A stretch of DNA of 64,000 nucleotides from Bacillota bacterium (GTDB lineage Bacteria; Bacillota; Clostridia; Lachnospirales; Lachnospiraceae): contig JAEZKA010000065.1 of NCBI GenBank assembly GCA_023436225.1, forward strand, positions 141,945-205,944, read 5' to 3'. The translations under genes and the position numbers were made by a program. The notes under the pieces were generated by a model, which saw only the letters and a program-made list of their open reading frames with translations, did not search any database and was not told where the DNA came from. Of the stretch, positions 16,728 to 24,552 are shown one piece after another (positions within the stretch are counted from its first letter, which is position 1; each line of letters starts with the position of its first letter).

Positions 16728-17858
16728 CTACCACTTCAGCTTAATGACAAATGCCAGCTGTTCTTCCTTACTTTCCACTTCTTGAAGAATAAAATCGACA
16801 ATCTCTATATCACCTGCAATTGCCGCAAAGTCTATAATCATCGGGCCCTGCTCGAACAAAGCCTGAATTGATAACTCATCCAACGGCAGGTCATAAAATG
16901 TACCCTCCGTAACCTGATATTGAATAGCACTGTCATCGGTGATCAGGAAATTACCTTGGAGTACCAGATGCAGCTCAGGTACCACGATCTCTACATTCCC
17001 GTCGTTAAAATGGAAGATTGTCTCCGACATATTGGAATTTTCTTTCAGTACACGATTAAAGGTACCCTCCTCAATAGCACCAGGTATGTTAAATAAGCCC
17101 ATACCGAGATTCAAATCCTCAGCAGTAAAACGCCCCTCCCCAATGATCCGTGTCGTTTCTGATACAATTTCCGTAAACAGCTTCTTGCAATCCTCCCAAA
17201 GCAGCTGCAAATTCTGAAGCTGTTCCTCATAATAGACACGATTCTCTTCCAAACCGGACAGGTAGGCTTCCTGCTCCTGATGTGCTGCTTCCCTCTCTGA
17301 AAGATTATTGCTCAATTCCACCTGCTTTATTGTAAGCTCATCGACTTTTGTGTCTAACTGGCGTTTTTCCTCCTCCAGAAGCATCTTATCTTTCTCCATG
17401 GAAGTTAACAGCTCTGCTACATTATGTGAAATATCCTTAATCACATTCAAGCTTTTTAAGAATTCACTAAAACTGTCCGCGTTAAGCAATATCTCAAGAT
17501 AGGTTGCGGGTCCCCCCCTCTGATAATATACCAAAACCTTCTCCATGATTGAAAGCTTCTCATTATAATTCTGTTGTGTTCCATCTATCGTTCTCTCCAG
17601 ATCCGCTACCTGCTTCTTTATCGCAGTGATCTCATTATTTATCCTAACTTCCTCCGCCTCAAGAGCCTCAATCTCCTTTGAGATAAGAAACAGCCGCTCC
17701 AGCACCTCCATCTCCTCTTCCGAGATGTTTTCGATTTTTTCTCTGGTATCCTCAATTGGAGCTACCTCTCCAGAGACAGGAAGTGGAGCGACAATCATTA
17801 CCGGAATGATCGATATTGCAATTACCATCTTCAATTTTCGTTTAAGCCGTCTTAACAT
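16728..17858 (-). CDS. Secreted PcsB/CwlO-like coiled-coil protein without a hydrolase domain
   Basis: This 376-aa exported protein has a signal peptide at residues 1-30 (basic start, hydrophobic core, then VSGEVAP). A long coiled coil (about 35-225) resembles the N-terminal domain of PcsB/CwlO/RipC hydrolases, including the conserved central segment VYYQRGGPATYLEILLNADS, then FSEFLKSLNVI. In those proteins the coil is held in check by FtsX and is followed by a CHAP, NlpC/P60 or M23 enzyme. Here the C-terminal 150 residues hold none of these; the region (about 240-376) looks beta-rich with no catalytic Cys/His pattern. It is the first gene of the ftsEX operon. A regulatory, EnvC-like adaptor role is inferred. 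Confidence 0.8.
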   Translation of the reverse strand: MLRRLKRKLKMVIAISIIPVMIVAPLPVSGEVAPIEDTREKIENISEEEMEVLERLFLISKEIEALEAEEVRINNEITAIKKQVADLERTIDGTQQNYNEKLSIMEKVLVYYQRGGPATYLEILLNADSFSEFLKSLNVIKDISHNVAELLTSMEKDKMLLEEEKRQLDTKVDELTIKQVELSNNLSEREAAHQEQEAYLSGLEENRVYYEEQLQNLQLLWEDCKKLFTEIVSETTRIIGEGRFTAEDLNLGMGLFNIPGAIEEGTFNRVLKENSNMSETIFHFNDGNVEIVVPELHLVLQGNFLITDDSAIQYQVTEGTFYDLPLDELSIQALFEQGPMIIDFAAIAGDIEIVDFILQEVESKEEQLAFVIKLKW

Positions 17859-17896
17859 CCCTTCATCTCCTGAATCGTTCTGCTGATTATTATATC

Positions 17897-17925
17897 ATCA
17901 TACCCCTTTACTTTCTACTGCGCAA
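17897..17925 (-). promoter_or_regulatory. Sigma-A promoter for the coiled-coil/ftsEX operon
   Basis: Read on the minus strand: -35 TTGCGC (17925-17920), a 17-bp spacer and -10 TATGAT (17902-17897), about 40 bases before the coding start at 17858, which has an AGGAG ribosome site. Confidence 0.65.
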
Positions 17926-18074
17926 ATAGAAATTCCGTTAAATATTTACTGTGAATGTAAGCCCACTTCGACATTTTTATTAACGAATACTTCTCATATT
18001 ACAGAGTACGAGTATTATGACTAACTCTGATACCGGAAGAAACGCTTCGCGAATGTTCCACAGTCATGAACGCA

Positions 18075-18125
18075 AAAGAGCTATACACTTAACTGACATT
18101 ACATCAAGGTAGTATATAGCTCTTT
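18075..18125 (-). terminator. Terminator of the CoA-disulfide reductase operon
   Basis: An 11-bp stem (AAAGAGCTATA at 18075-18085 with TATAGCTCTTT at 18115-18125) with a 29-nt loop lies about 43 bases past the end of the reductase gene. On the minus strand it runs into TTTTG. The rest of the 17926-18167 gap shows no gene. Confidence 0.65.
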
Positions 18126-18167
18126 CTCCATATTTATGATATCAATTTCATAGGATTACCCAGTTTT

Positions 18168-20657
18168 TTAAATAAACAGGTTCACATTGGAATCCTCTGC
18201 TTCACCAAGATAATAACCGACTCCACCAATTTTAACTCCCTCAATCAGCTCCTCCTGCTTAAGGCCCATCACATCCATCGACATCTGGCAAGCAACAATC
18301 TCAATGCCGTTTTCAATTGCTGATTGAATCAACTCTTCCAGAGAAGATATGTTTTTATTCTTCATGACCATACGAATCATCTTACCACCCATGCCAAGCA
18401 TATTCATGTTGGACAGCTTCAGCTTTTTGCTTCCTCTAGGCATCATAGAGCCAAACATATGATCAAGCATCCCCTTCTTCACCTTCACTTTCTCCGGTTT
18501 GCGAAGGATATTCAGTCCCCAGAAGGTGAAGAACATGGTTACCTTCTTCCCCATGGAAGCTGCCCCATTCGCGATAATAAAGGAGGCAATTGCTTTATCC
18601 AGATCACCGCTGAAGACAACCATCGTTTTATTATCTTTTACAGTGGCTGATCCAAAAAACTGATTGACAGGTTCTGTTTTTAAATTCTTCTTAATAAACG
18701 CCGTAATATGACCACCTGCTTTGGTTACCTCTAACAACTCGTTATTGGTTCGTTTACACCAGGCTTTAATATCCTCATAGAAACCTGGATCCGAAGCAGC
18801 TACCTTAAGTATTTGCCCCTCTTCCATGTCTGTCATAGAAGCCTTCACTTGCATTAATGGCCCCGGACAGCATAATCCACAGGCATCCAGTGTCTTATGA
18901 AAGGTACCGGACTGATTATTTTCTACCTTAATAGCCTGTGTATCCGGGTCTATCACCATATGTTTGGAACCAGTACCGTTTGAAGGATTATGCTTATTAT
19001 TATCCTTTGCCGGATCAAACTTTAAGGAGGATGCAGTTTTATACCCACCGGTGACATTCATAACCTGATAACCGTTCTGGCTTAGGATTCGATCTGCTAC
19101 ATAGCCGCGAAGTCCAACCTGACAGTATTCCACAATCGTCTTTTTTGGATCCAGCTCGGACAGGCGTTCTCTTAAGCTGTCCACCGGAATATTGATTGCA
19201 CCTTCGACATGGCCATTCTTGTACTCCTCATCACTTCGTACATCGACTAGAATATAATCCTCTTGGTTCATTTCCTTTACATCATTCCAGGTAGCAATAT
19301 GGCTTCTGCCCTCCAGAACATTCTGTGCCACAAAGCCTGCCATATTTACTGGATCCTTAGCTGAGGAGAATGGTGGTGCATAAGATAATTCCAGCTCCGT
19401 GAGATCCTCTACACTACCTCCAAGACGAATCACAGTAGCAATAACATCAATTCTCTTATCTACACCATCAAAGCCCACTCCTTGAGCTCCCAGGACCTTA
19501 CCCTCCTTGTTGAAGATAAGCTTTAATGTCATTGGAACAGCGCCTGGATAATAGGATGCATGGGATACCGGATGGATGGTAATTGTCTTATATTCCTGAT
19601 TTGCTCTTTTTAAGGTTCTTTCATTCGCTCCTGTACTAGCTGCAGTCAAGCCAAATACCTTGATAATAGAGGTTCCCTGGGAACCTTTAAAGGTTGTATT
19701 AAGACCTGCAACATTATCCGCAGCGATTCTGCCCTGCTTGTTGGCAGGACCCGCTAATGGTATTGCCGTCTTCAACTTCGTAATGAAATCTACCACCTCG
19801 ATTGCATCACCTACTGCATAAATACCTTCGATATTCGTCTGCATTCTTTCATTCACCAGAATGTGTCCCCGAGGACCAAATTCAAGGCCACTTTCTTTCA
19901 GAAATGCGGTATCCGGTGCTACACCGATGGCCAGTATAATCATGTCAGCAACCAACTGGGTATCACTGTTTAAGGTTACCTCAACCTTATCCTCAATATC
20001 ACGGAAGGCTTTCACTCCATCACCCAGAATCAATCTCACACCACTCTCCACCAATTCCTTCTCCGGAACGACAACAATATCTTCATCGAAGGGAGCAAGG
20101 ATATGGGGTGCTGCTTCTACCAGACTGACATTTAAGCCTCTGTCTCTTAAGTTCTCCGCCATCTCTACACCAACAAAGCCACCTCCAATAACGATAGCAC
20201 TCTCGATACCCTTCTTATCCACATAAGCCTTAATCTTATCGGTATCCGGAATATTTCTAAGAGTAAATATCTTATCACTATTAATTCCGGGTATATTTGG
20301 GCGAAGAGCCTTCGCTCCGGGAGAAAGGATCAGATAGTCGAAGCTTTCCTCATATACGCCTTTCAACTTACTATTCACGGTTACTGTCTTCTTTGATGAA
20401 TTCACCTTAACTACTTCACTATTATTGCGAACATCTATATTAAATCTTGCTTTCATTGCTTCCGGAGTCTGCACCAATAGCTTGCTACGTTCCTTAATAC
20501 TCTCTCCAATATAATACGGTAATCCACAGTTCGCAAAAGAAATGTATTCATCCCGCTCGAACATAATAATTTCAGCATTCTCATCTAATCTTCTCAGTCT
20601 GGCTGCAGCAGATGCTCCACCGGCTACTCCACCTACAATTAATACTTTCTTACTCAT
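18168..20657 (-). CDS. CoA-disulfide/polysulfide reductase fused to rhodanese, TusA and DsrE-like domains
   Basis: This protein is about 829 aa with four domains. A FAD/NAD(P)H pyridine nucleotide-disulfide reductase (about 1-440) has GGVAGGASAAARLRR and the redox Cys in SFANCGLPYY, as in CoA-disulfide reductases. A rhodanese domain (about 460-545) has its active Cys in IVEYCQVGLRGYVA. A TusA/SirA domain (about 590-665) has CGLCCPGPLMQVKASM. A DrsE_2-type peroxiredoxin-like domain (about 670-829) has FTFWGLNILRK and ends VNLFI. The set suggests handling of persulfide sulfur: reduction, transfer and carriage. The start at 20657 has GGAGG at 8 nt; the ORF's earlier ATG does not. It lies 51 nt after an ArsR gene in one operon. 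Confidence 0.9.
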   Translation of the reverse strand: MSKKVLIVGGVAGGASAAARLRRLDENAEIIMFERDEYISFANCGLPYYIGESIKERSKLLVQTPEAMKARFNIDVRNNSEVVKVNSSKKTVTVNSKLKGVYEESFDYLILSPGAKALRPNIPGINSDKIFTLRNIPDTDKIKAYVDKKGIESAIVIGGGFVGVEMAENLRDRGLNVSLVEAAPHILAPFDEDIVVVPEKELVESGVRLILGDGVKAFRDIEDKVEVTLNSDTQLVADMIILAIGVAPDTAFLKESGLEFGPRGHILVNERMQTNIEGIYAVGDAIEVVDFITKLKTAIPLAGPANKQGRIAADNVAGLNTTFKGSQGTSIIKVFGLTAASTGANERTLKRANQEYKTITIHPVSHASYYPGAVPMTLKLIFNKEGKVLGAQGVGFDGVDKRIDVIATVIRLGGSVEDLTELELSYAPPFSSAKDPVNMAGFVAQNVLEGRSHIATWNDVKEMNQEDYILVDVRSDEEYKNGHVEGAINIPVDSLRERLSELDPKKTIVEYCQVGLRGYVADRILSQNGYQVMNVTGGYKTASSLKFDPAKDNNKHNPSNGTGSKHMVIDPDTQAIKVENNQSGTFHKTLDACGLCCPGPLMQVKASMTDMEEGQILKVAASDPGFYEDIKAWCKRTNNELLEVTKAGGHITAFIKKNLKTEPVNQFFGSATVKDNKTMVVFSGDLDKAIASFIIANGAASMGKKVTMFFTFWGLNILRKPEKVKVKKGMLDHMFGSMMPRGSKKLKLSNMNMLGMGGKMIRMVMKNKNISSLEELIQSAIENGIEIVACQMSMDVMGLKQEELIEGVKIGGVGYYLGEAEDSNVNLFI

Positions 20658-20708
20658 ATCGAATCCCTCCATGATTTTATAACTACTACACTCTATTATT
20701 TGATATTG

Positions 20709-20993
20709 TTATTCTTCCTCAAACAGCAGGCGAATAAGCTCTGCTACTTTTTCGTGCACCACTTTATAATAAATTTCCAAACCGTTTCTCCTACCTTCGA
20801 TAATTCCTGCGGCTTTCAGCTTCTGTATATGTTGAGATACGGTAGATTGAGGAGTTCCTAGGCAGGATTGCATATAGGTTACATTACACTCCCCCTTCTC
20901 TAATAATCCACGTATAATACATATTCTCACCGGATGCGCTATGGTCTTAAGCAATTCCGCCATCTCGTTATACTTATTATAATCATTATTCAT
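20709..20993 (-). CDS. ArsR/SmtB-family transcriptional regulator
   Basis: A winged-helix regulator of about 94 aa. The pattern LLKTIAHPVRICIIRGLLEKGECNV leads into the recognition helix region TPQSTVSQHIQKLKAAGIIEGRR and the wing NGLEIYYKV. Cysteines near residues 25, 36 and 44 (counted from the chosen start) could sense thiol or persulfide, as in SqrR/BigR-type ArsR proteins, though their positions are not clearly the same. The second ATG (20993) is preferred because GAAGG lies 6 nt upstream of it and directly abuts the first. It probably represses its own operon with the sulfur reductase. Confidence 0.88.
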   Translation of the reverse strand: MNNDYNKYNEMAELLKTIAHPVRICIIRGLLEKGECNVTYMQSCLGTPQSTVSQHIQKLKAAGIIEGRRNGLEIYYKVVHEKVAELIRLLFEEE

Positions 20994-21033
20994 TCTCATC
21001 CTTCTTTCTGATTATATGTGTATATCTATTTAT

Positions 21034-21074
21034 TAATATATTCAAATATTACGATATAGTTATCAATCTGTCAA
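21034..21074 (-). promoter_or_regulatory. Promoter and candidate ArsR operator of the sulfur-redox operon
   Basis: On the minus strand: -35 TTGACA (21074-21069), 17 bp, -10 TAATAT (21051-21046). The inverted repeat TAATAT-N6-ATATTA (21034-21051) covers the -10, the usual place for an ArsR-family repressor. Promoter match is strong; operator identity is inference. Confidence 0.65.
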
Positions 21075-21160
21075 CCCCATTATCGTTCTATCTCAGCCTA
21101 TCTTTGTGACTTTGTTACATATGCTGCAATATGATATTCCATATTTTACTAATACATTGG

Positions 21161-21189
21161 TTGAAATAAAACCAACCAAATGATATAAT
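21161..21189 (+). promoter_or_regulatory. Sigma-A promoter of the receiver-histidine kinase gene
   Basis: -35 TTGAAA (21161-21166), 17 bp, -10 TATAAT (21184-21189) on the plus strand. An inverted repeat TTGGTT...AACCAA (21157-21162 / 21170-21175) straddles the -35 and could bind a regulator. Confidence 0.7.
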
Positions 21190-21214
21190 TGTATAAACAA
21201 ATGACAACCGGCTT

Positions 21215-22525
21215 ATGAATGGAGGGGATAATATAAAAGTTCTCGTAGTAGATGACAGTCAACTTAACCTGACCATTGCCAAACGATACCTAGATGCTAT
21301 TCCTGATATCACACATATTATATTATGTAATGATCCAGTCGAGGTACAAGATATATTAAAGGAACATATAATCGATATTTTAATCTTAGATATTATTATG
21401 CCGGTCATCTCCGGCCTGGAATTATTAGAGCAGCTGCGAGCTGATTCCAGATATGATGATATACCAATTATTATGCTTACCTCCTTAGACGATCTGGATA
21501 ACTATCAAAAGTGCTTTGAATTGGGTGCTTTTGATTATATAAACAAGCCCATCAATGAGATTGAGTTTAATGCCAGACTCAAGGTGGCAATTGAATCAAA
21601 AAATAAATCCAACCACCTTAAGTCATTAATTGAAGTTACCAGAGAGCAGAATGAGGAATTAAAGGAAATTAATGCAAAGCTGACAGAAGCAAAATTCAGC
21701 CTTGTGCAATCAGAAAAAATGGCAGCAATCGGACAGCTGGCTGCAGGTATTGCTCATGAAATTAATAATCCAATGGGATTTGTGAAAAGTAATTTCGATA
21801 TCCTTCATAAATATTTTATTCGAGTAATAGAATTTCTAACTTTTGTGCAAGATAAAATTAATAATAAGGAGTTAATGAATGCCACTGAAATCAACGAGTG
21901 CATGACAATTGTAAGTAATAAATACAAATCATTGAGAATGGATTTAATTCTAGAAGAGCTGGATGGGATCTTCACTGATTCCTCAAGCGGCATTAACCGT
22001 ATAACCGAAATCGTCCAATCGCTGCGTGTGTTTGCCCGTTCGGCAAAGGATGATGAGAAGGATACTTATCTATTGCTAGATTTGATTAATCAAGTCGTCT
22101 TAATCACTAGAAATGAAGTAAAATATGTAGCGACTGTCAAGATTGATGTTCCTGACGATATCGTAATCTATTGTAACCGAATTCAAATATGCCAGGTTTT
22201 TGTCAATATAGTACTCAATGCCGCCCAGGCCATACAGTCAAAGTTGCTTGCCAATCAGGGCTCAATTAAAATAATTGCCCGTAAAGAGGATCAGAATATT
22301 ATTATCCGGTTTATAGATGATGGTCCCGGCATCTCAAAGGAGCACATTATGAAGGTGTTTGAACCATTCTTCACTACGAAAGAGATTGGAAAGGGAACCG
22401 GTCTAGGCTTAAGTATATCCTATGATATCATCGTCAACAAACACGCAGGATCCATCGATGTCCAAAGTGAGCTTGGAAAGGGAGCGACCTTCATCATTAC
22501 ACTTCCAATTATAACCGAGTTATGA
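21215..22525 (+). CDS. Response regulator receiver-histidine kinase hybrid (cytoplasmic)
   Basis: This 436-aa protein has no membrane segment. An N-terminal receiver (about 8-125) has VVDDS, the phospho-acceptor Asp in ILDIIMPVISG, MLTS and NKPI. A coiled linker follows, then HisKA with MAAIGQLAAGIAHEINNPMG (phospho-acceptor His) and an ATPase domain with NIVLNAAQAI, DDGPGIS and GKGTGLGLSIS. Receiver-first kinases take their input by phosphotransfer. The annotated ATG (21215) has no ribosome site; instead GGAGG at 21221-21225 sits 7 nt before an in-frame ATA (21233) that begins the IKVLVVDDS core. The true start is therefore uncertain. Confidence 0.88.
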   Translation: MNGGDNIKVLVVDDSQLNLTIAKRYLDAIPDITHIILCNDPVEVQDILKEHIIDILILDIIMPVISGLELLEQLRADSRYDDIPIIMLTSLDDLDNYQKCFELGAFDYINKPINEIEFNARLKVAIESKNKSNHLKSLIEVTREQNEELKEINAKLTEAKFSLVQSEKMAAIGQLAAGIAHEINNPMGFVKSNFDILHKYFIRVIEFLTFVQDKINNKELMNATEINECMTIVSNKYKSLRMDLILEELDGIFTDSSSGINRITEIVQSLRVFARSAKDDEKDTYLLLDLINQVVLITRNEVKYVATVKIDVPDDIVIYCNRIQICQVFVNIVLNAAQAIQSKLLANQGSIKIIARKEDQNIIIRFIDDGPGISKEHIMKVFEPFFTTKEIGKGTGLGLSISYDIIVNKHAGSIDVQSELGKGATFIITLPIITEL

Positions 22526-22857
22526 CACTTCATTTTACAAAAGAAGGGGCATGGTGTTATTATCCTCCAATCAAATACTATTTCATGATGACTCTACTCA
22601 GAACAGACTTTATGTGACTAACTTGAACACAGACAAGTTTACTCTATCTATTATTTCTAAAGCCACCTATAAGGAGGCTGTAAAAAGAAATAACAGTATG
22701 ACAGTCATGAAGCTAAAATGGCATATATTCTAATCTCATTCATAAGATATATAATTTATGCCTTATTACACTCCAGATACTCAAAAGGACGGCAATCTTG
22801 TAGTTAGGCTTTTCTTTCTAGGAACAACAATTTTACTGTAGGAAAGGATGATGGGGT
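22526..22857. other. Gap between the two signalling genes
   Basis: No convincing gene. A 60-codon ORF at 22551-22733 has a poorly spaced ribosome site and an unremarkable composition. The last bases carry AGGAAAGG ahead of the receiver-HDOD gene. No promoter or terminator was clearly seen, so the two signalling genes may be co-transcribed. Confidence 0.4.
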
Positions 22858-24054
22858 ATGAAAAAAATTTTAATCGTGGACGATGAGGTCCAGATCTTAA
22901 AGGCGTTATCAAGAATGTTTTTGGAAACGGATTATGAAATACTCACTGCGGAAAACGGTATGGAAGCAATTAAGCTGATTGAGAATACAGAAATTGATAT
23001 GATAATCAGTGATATGCGGATGCCCATTCTTGATGGCTATCAACTTTTAAGTATTGTGAAGGAGAAATACCCGAAGATTATCCGAATCATAATAAGCGGT
23101 TATGCAGAGGAAAAACCGATGTTTCGGGCTCTTTTGCATAATCTAGCAAAGCTATATGTATTTAAACCCTGGAACAATACAGAACTGTTGGAGAATATAA
23201 ATAAACTATTTGAGGATAATGACGTTCTGAGTTCTGTCGATTTAGTGAAATCAATTAAGGATATGGGCTGTGATCCCACGCTTTCAGCCAATTGTGAAAA
23301 GATGATTTCCTTAATTGAAGATGAAAATATAGATACTCTTGTGAGTGAAATGGAATTAGATAACGAGATCTCCTCTCTCCTAATTCAGGTTGGCAAATCT
23401 GCTGTATACGGAGTTATGCCCAACACAGTCAAACAAACTGCTCATTATATTGGTCTGAATAATCTAAAAACCTTTATGCATTGGGCATGTGTAATTAACA
23501 GCACCAAACAGACGATGGATATCTCGGAGGCACCAGAGCTTTTATGGCAGCATGCTTACTTGACAAACCGTATTTTTCTATTCCTTTATGAGACCTTCTT
23601 CCACAAACAGCCTCCGGAGGCTGCAATGTTTGCTGGCTTGATGCACAATATCGGTCTGATCGTATTATCAAAGAACCTTAATAATAAGGGTATACTAGGT
23701 AAGGCTCCTCTTACTGTTGATGATTATGCGAAGCTGGATCTCGAGGAGTATGAATTCAATCATCAGGAAATCGGCGGATACCTACTGGATACATGGGATC
23801 TTCCCTTTACGATGTATGAGGTTGCTTTATATCATCACAGACCTAACAGCACATGCATCGTGCATAATGAGTTGGTAGCCTGTGTGCATATTGCACAGCA
23901 TTATGCTTGGGTCTGCCTTGGAGCTACAGTGTCAGAGCCTGTTGCTGATGAAGTGTTTGATCAAATCCACATCGATATTGATGATTTCGAGAAGAGACTT
24001 AGCCGCTACCTAAAATGCGAGCATAGTATCCTAAGAACTAAGCAACCAGTATAA
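22858..24054 (+). CDS. Response regulator with HDOD output domain
   Basis: A 398-aa protein: receiver domain (1-120) with IVDDE, the phospho-acceptor Asp in IISDMRMPILDGYQL, IIISGYAEE and FKPWNNTEL, then an HDOD domain (about 140-340; PF08668) containing LLIQVGKSAVYGV, the HD-like pair in GLMHNIGLIVLSKNL and later HHRPNS. HDOD is a non-catalytic relative of HD phosphodiesterases found in signalling proteins, and has no DNA-binding output. It lies on the same strand just after the receiver-kinase, so the two may form a phosphorelay with a non-transcriptional output (inference). Confidence 0.88.
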   Translation: MKKILIVDDEVQILKALSRMFLETDYEILTAENGMEAIKLIENTEIDMIISDMRMPILDGYQLLSIVKEKYPKIIRIIISGYAEEKPMFRALLHNLAKLYVFKPWNNTELLENINKLFEDNDVLSSVDLVKSIKDMGCDPTLSANCEKMISLIEDENIDTLVSEMELDNEISSLLIQVGKSAVYGVMPNTVKQTAHYIGLNNLKTFMHWACVINSTKQTMDISEAPELLWQHAYLTNRIFLFLYETFFHKQPPEAAMFAGLMHNIGLIVLSKNLNNKGILGKAPLTVDDYAKLDLEEYEFNHQEIGGYLLDTWDLPFTMYEVALYHHRPNSTCIVHNELVACVHIAQHYAWVCLGATVSEPVADEVFDQIHIDIDDFEKRLSRYLKCEHSILRTKQPV

Positions 24055-24143
24055 TGAAATAACTTATCGTATTTATAATAAGCGTTCTTCAGTAAGCTTC
24101 TATTTCATAAGGTACGCTTTGAAACCTTCTATCGTTAATGAAT

Positions 24144-24231
24144 AAAAAGGGCTATAGCAGCTTATGCCATTTTCAAAGGAAGATTAATATCCTTTCTTCC
24201 TAAGAAATCACATGATGCGATAGCCCTTTTT
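24144..24231. terminator. Bidirectional terminator between convergent genes
   Basis: AAAAAGGGCTAT (24144-24155) pairs with ATAGCCCTTTTT (24220-24231) across a long, partly self-paired loop. The stem's own A and T runs give U-tails in both directions, fitting its place between the plus-strand HDOD gene and the minus-strand YkgJ gene. Confidence 0.7.
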
Positions 24232-24245
24232 CTATTCCAAAATCT

Positions 24246-24551
24246 TTAGTCAATTCCTTTAAGCGGTGTTGCTACAAAGGCTGTCTCCCGTTCCAATTCA
24301 TTGAGATAATCCATGGCAGTCTGATTATCAGTTCCGCACATCTCCTGCGAAGGCCTTAAGCTGGAGCAAACACGAGGGCGCATTGAAGATCCAAATAGCT
24401 TACAGCGATTATCTTCTGTCAATTGGACACACCGAATCCCCGCAGGCTTCCCATCTGGCATTCCCGGTATTGGTGACGAGATGGAGGGCGCAATACAGCA
24501 AGCACCACAGCCCAATCTGCAGTCCACGCTTAGCTTTCCTTGATCAGACAT
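24246..24551 (-). CDS. YkgJ-family cysteine cluster protein
   Basis: A 101-aa small cytoplasmic protein with the metal or Fe-S binding pattern CRLGCGACCIAPSISSPIPG followed by IRCVQLTEDNRCKLFG and RPRVCSSLRPSQEMCG (PF03692, CxxCxxCC family). Function of the family is unknown. One base separates the stop of the NADH-oxidase gene and this ATG, so the two are translationally coupled, hinting at a shared redox role. Confidence 0.85.
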   Translation of the reverse strand: MSDQGKLSVDCRLGCGACCIAPSISSPIPGMPDGKPAGIRCVQLTEDNRCKLFGSSMRPRVCSSLRPSQEMCGTDNQTAMDYLNELERETAFVATPLKGID

Positions 24552-24552
24552 G

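Noticed and set aside
22551..22733. 60-aa ORF between the two signalling genes
   Set aside because: The ribosome-like GAAGGGG is only 1-3 nt from the ATG, composition is unremarkable, and nothing is recognised in the product.
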